Assembly: GCA_036567965.1 (NCBI GenBank)
Contig: DATCTN010000011.1
Location: 1-59,759, forward strand
Reading direction: 5' to 3'
DNA length: 59,759 nucleotides
Source: Candidatus Kryptoniota bacterium
Lineage (GTDB): Bacteria; Bacteroidota; Ignavibacteria; Kryptoniales; JAKASW01
Shown piece by piece: positions 56,687 to 59,759 of this stretch. The notes beneath the pieces were generated by a model. That model did not search any database, was not told the origin of the DNA, and saw only the letters and a program-made list of their open reading frames with translations. Position numbers and translations under genes: made by a program. Positions within the stretch are counted from its first letter, which is position 1. Every line of letters begins with the position of its first letter.

Positions 56687-59600
56687 ATGCGTCCAGCCCA
56701 CCGTCCCACACTGTTCGTCATCGCGATCTCAATTGTTACTCTTCTCTCTGGCTTGCCATACCTGCCAATTCGAACCGCGTCTGCAAACGCTGCAGCACTC
56801 CAGCGTAAGCATGCTCCAGTATCCGGATCCAGGAAAATCACCGTGTCGAAGAGCAGGAAACTATTACAATTGCGCCCGACCAACCCCGGTCCGCATACCA
56901 GGGCAGCCGAATTGAAAGATAAACATCTGCATTCTCACCCGATGATCGCAGAGAGAAGGATTTCATATTTGACAGGCAGTAAAAATCAGTCCTCCATGAG
57001 GCGCGGCTATCTACCTTATTCGATGGGAGAGATCACAGTCAACACAACGACGGACGATAGTGCCTATGATTACACTACCGCCGACACAACCTCGACAGGG
57101 ACTGTGAGTCTCCGATCGGCGATACAATATACAAACTACATCGCCGGACAGGACACAATTGTCGTTCCCGACGGTAGTTACTATCTGACTTTGACAGGTG
57201 CCGATGAAGACAGCGGTGCAACTGGCGATCTCGATATAAATGACAGTCTTGTTATCTTAGGATCCAGCGAGACCGGGACCGAGATCTTTGGTGATGGGGA
57301 CAGGGTCTTCGACGTAGGGCCGCTCGACTCCAGTATAGCCGTCACATTTAAGCACCTCACAGTTACACAAGGGAACGCCCCGGGAAGTGAATCGGGCGGA
57401 GGGATCCTGGTCCACGGCCAGTCCGTGGAGCTTGACACAGTGGGAGTCGTCTTCAATTCCGCGGGGGGTTACGGAGGAGGATTGGAGATACATGACGGCA
57501 CTACATTTTCAATGGCGGGCGGCAGCCTGAGTTATAACACGGCCGACGCGAACACTGGAGGCGGACACGGAGGCGGTGCGGACATTCTTGGAGGGACCGC
57601 TTCATTCACCGGAGTCTTGATCAGCCATGACGTTGCCGACAACGGGGGCGGGATACAGAATGAAGGCAATAATCCGGTCACATCGTTTAGTTATTGCACT
57701 TTTGTTGGCGACAGCGCTTTGAAAGCATATAACTACGGCGGGGGATTGGACAACGATGACGGCGATTTCACTGCCGATCACTGCACCTTCAAACAAAACT
57801 ATGGTAATGGCGATGGAGGCGCGTTCGACATCGACGCAGGAAACAACGTAATTTCAAATTGTGTAATAGACAGCAATTATTCGCCGAACAACGACGGCGC
57901 AATCTACGCGGGAGGCAAAACAATCAGGATGATCAATGATACCGTTCGATGGAATTCTGCACCCGCCTTCGATGGAGCCATCGGCGCCTATCCAGACAGT
58001 TCTTTCTTTATGGAAGGTGGAGTGGTGGCGTATAATTCATGTACCAACGGCAGTGGTGGCGGCATTCTTATCAGTACTCAGCATGATACCCTGGTTGATG
58101 TCTCGATCTTTGGAAACAGCGCGCATGGCAACGGCGGCGGCATATTTAACTCTGTTGGCACTTCATTTTTCAAGAACGTCATTATGCATGACAATGTGGC
58201 CGGATCAAATGGTGGTGGAATAGACGACAGTTCCGGAGGCACCATATGGTCCGGCGGCTCACTCACTTATAATTCGGCTGCAGGTGAAGGGGGCGGCATT
58301 TATCTCGAGTCTGCTGTGGCGTCGAGCGACACTTTGGTCAATGTCACTCTTGCTGGCAATACGCCTGATGCCTACTACACAAACAGCGGATCTTATCAGG
58401 TCGTGATTCTCGATTATGTGATCATAAATGCGACGTCGATTGTAGATTCGATCCACGTTCGCCTTAATGCGACAGTCTATCCTTATGGTTCGGATTTCAC
58501 CGTGAGGTTCCTGTATGGGACTACTTCCGGCCACTACACGGACAGTGTGTACGCAACGCCGTCCACGGCGACCGGCAGTTCCGGTGTTCCGGATTCAACA
58601 GTAATTGCCGTCAATCCGGGCGCCGAATACTACTACGCGGTTTCTCTTACCGGTTCCGACAACTACTACTTTCAGACTTCCGAGCTTCATTTCACTGCGC
58701 CGGTCAATATCACCATTGTCAAAGAAGGTGCAGACTTTGAGGACGACGTCTTTCCGCCCACGGGATGGACGGTTTCAGCCAACAGTTCGGGCAGCCCATA
58801 CTATTGGTCGCAGGATACCGCAAGCGGCTACGGTGTCGGACACTACTCCGCCTACTTCGATTGTTATGACGACACTGCCCAGGGCGAATTCGATTCGCTG
58901 CTCACGCCGGTTATTACAAATCTGGACTCAACCGATTTTGTCACATTCGACTATGCTTACTCGGGCTATCCTGGTTACAGTGACAGTCTGATAGTTGCCG
59001 TCTCAACCGACGGCGGAGCGACCTTCAGCAGAGTCTGGTATGATGGTGCACCCCGATTGGAAACGACGCCCGAAGACAACAACGCATTCATCCCCGGCTC
59101 TTCGCAGTGGTCAAGTGCGTATATTCATTTGCCATCCGGGGTTGAAGGCAGCAACGTCGTCGTCGCATTCATCTGCGAGAACGACTTTGGAAACGCTCTT
59201 TACATCGACAACATCAAGATCGGTTCTGCACCATCCGACCTATCGCTGGCTGTACAAGCAACTGATTTCGGCGCAGAATCGGACGCAGGTGCGGTCACTC
59301 TCTCCTGGAAGACACAATCTGAAGTCGATAATGCAGGATTCAATGTGATGAGACAGGAGTTAGGTGTCAGCGGTTGGCAGTTAGCAGGAAGTTATGTGAG
59401 TGACAAGACACTTCAAGGTCTCGGCACTAGCAGTTCAGGTAGAAGTTATTCATTTACCGACAACAAAGTCATATCGGGACAAACTTATAACTACAAGATA
59501 CAGAGTGTATCTACCTACGGTACTACAAAAGACTTGTCAACTCTCACCGTTACTGTAAATGTACCGAAGAATTATGCATTGTATCAGAACTATCCGAACC

Positions 59601-59759
59601 CGTTCAACCCGAGTACGACAATACGGTTTGATCTGAAACAAGCTTCTAATGTGACGTTAGAGATATACAACACATTAGGACAAAGGGTGGAGAAATGGAG
59701 TAATGGAGTAATGGGTGCAGGCAGATACAATGAAGTGGTGAACATGTCACGATACGCGA
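56687..59759 (+). CDS. T9SS-sorted beta-helix protein with choice-of-anchor J domain, 3' end cut by the window
   Basis: The frame opens at ATG 56687 (AGGAGAAGGAA upstream) and has no stop before the right edge, giving 1024 codons with perhaps 35 residues missing. Order: signal-like leader (about 1-37), CSLREA-like opening (TVSLRSAIQYTNY, GDLDINDSLVIL), right-handed beta-helix with GGGI turns (to about 585), fibronectin-like domain (588-675; VRFLYGTTSGHYTDSV), a cleaved-adhesin / choice-of-anchor J domain (about 677-845; DFEDDVFPPTGWTVSANSSG), the shared fibronectin-like domain (from 852; LAVQATDFGAESDAGAVTLS) and the start of a T9SS sorting domain (961 on). Its visible tail DNA is almost identical to that of the 1230-residue GLUG gene. 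Probable surface adhesin. Confidence 0.88.
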   Translation, partial: MRPAHRPTLFVIAISIVTLLSGLPYLPIRTASANAAALQRKHAPVSGSRKITVSKSRKLLQLRPTNPGPHTRAAELKDKHLHSHPMIAERRISYLTGSKNQSSMRRGYLPYSMGEITVNTTTDDSAYDYTTADTTSTGTVSLRSAIQYTNYIAGQDTIVVPDGSYYLTLTGADEDSGATGDLDINDSLVILGSSETGTEIFGDGDRVFDVGPLDSSIAVTFKHLTVTQGNAPGSESGGGILVHGQSVELDTVGVVFNSAGGYGGGLEIHDGTTFSMAGGSLSYNTADANTGGGHGGGADILGGTASFTGVLISHDVADNGGGIQNEGNNPVTSFSYCTFVGDSALKAYNYGGGLDNDDGDFTADHCTFKQNYGNGDGGAFDIDAGNNVISNCVIDSNYSPNNDGAIYAGGKTIRMINDTVRWNSAPAFDGAIGAYPDSSFFMEGGVVAYNSCTNGSGGGILISTQHDTLVDVSIFGNSAHGNGGGIFNSVGTSFFKNVIMHDNVAGSNGGGIDDSSGGTIWSGGSLTYNSAAGEGGGIYLESAVASSDTLVNVTLAGNTPDAYYTNSGSYQVVILDYVIINATSIVDSIHVRLNATVYPYGSDFTVRFLYGTTSGHYTDSVYATPSTATGSSGVPDSTVIAVNPGAEYYYAVSLTGSDNYYFQTSELHFTAPVNITIVKEGADFEDDVFPPTGWTVSANSSGSPYYWSQDTASGYGVGHYSAYFDCYDDTAQGEFDSLLTPVITNLDSTDFVTFDYAYSGYPGYSDSLIVAVSTDGGATFSRVWYDGAPRLETTPEDNNAFIPGSSQWSSAYIHLPSGVEGSNVVVAFICENDFGNALYIDNIKIGSAPSDLSLAVQATDFGAESDAGAVTLSWKTQSEVDNAGFNVMRQELGVSGWQLAGSYVSDKTLQGLGTSSSGRSYSFTDNKVISGQTYNYKIQSVSTYGTTKDLSTLTVTVNVPKNYALYQNYPNPFNPSTTIRFDLKQASNVTLEIYNTLGQRVEKWSNGVMGAGRYNEVVNMSRYA

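Overview
The window reads as chromosomal DNA of a Gram-negative member of the Fibrobacterota-Chlorobiota-Bacteroidota group, most like Ignavibacteria or a neighbouring lineage. This is inference. It rests on five secreted proteins that end in a type IX secretion (T9SS) type A sorting domain of the YALYQNYPNPFNP kind, a TonB-dependent receptor with a carboxypeptidase-like N-terminal domain, and many Tat-signal sugar enzymes of the Gfo/Idh/MocA type. No rRNA, tRNA or CRISPR array was found.

Layout. (1) 1-0.5 kb: a reading frame cut by the left edge. (2) 0.5-5.5 kb, minus strand: a five-gene operon (DUF1080 hydrolase, TIM-barrel isomerase, two Gfo/Idh/MocA oxidoreductases, an esterase-like hydrolase) that looks like a mostly exported 3-keto-glycoside module. 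Just upstream lie the decayed ends of two more genes. (3) 6.4-13.1 kb, plus: GH31 alpha-xylosidase-like enzyme with PA14, GH130 enzyme, M61 peptidase. (4) 13.1-13.9 kb: scrapyard with a broken dihydrofolate-reductase-like gene and the 5' end of an IS3-family element. (5) 13.9-19.1 kb, minus: an AmmeMemoRadiSam operon of unusual make-up: a Tat-signal radical SAM protein with an extra CxxCH motif, a lipoprotein fusing MEMO and AMMECR1, and a membrane protein with an embedded spermidine-synthase-like domain. (6) 19.7-31.9 kb: GH78 rhamnosidase, a complete sugar ABC importer (lipoprotein, double ATPase, permease), a Tat-signal GH116 enzyme and a six-hairpin glycosidase. (7) 32.7-39.3 kb: two GLUG-repeat T9SS proteins, the second followed by the severed tail of another sorting domain. 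(8) 39.4-46.7 kb, minus: small redox enzymes with an AraC regulator, bracketed by two related ParB/HTH-like reading frames. (9) 46.7-49.1 kb: TonB-dependent receptor. (10) 50.3-59.76 kb: three more T9SS proteins (two beta-helix, one LamG); the last one runs off the window and has no stop.

How it fits together. Regions 2, 3 and 6 point to breakdown of plant-type glycosides (xylosides, rhamnosides, mannosides, beta-glucosides and 3-keto-glycosides) largely in the periplasm or at the surface, with uptake of the sugars by an ABC importer rather than a SusC/SusD pair. Regions 7 and 10 supply surface proteins whose tails share nearly identical DNA blocks, which suggests module swapping. Gaps between genes are long and hold decayed insertion sequences, short dispersed repeats and gene stumps. 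The locus most likely to repay study is the exported AmmeMemoRadiSam operon.
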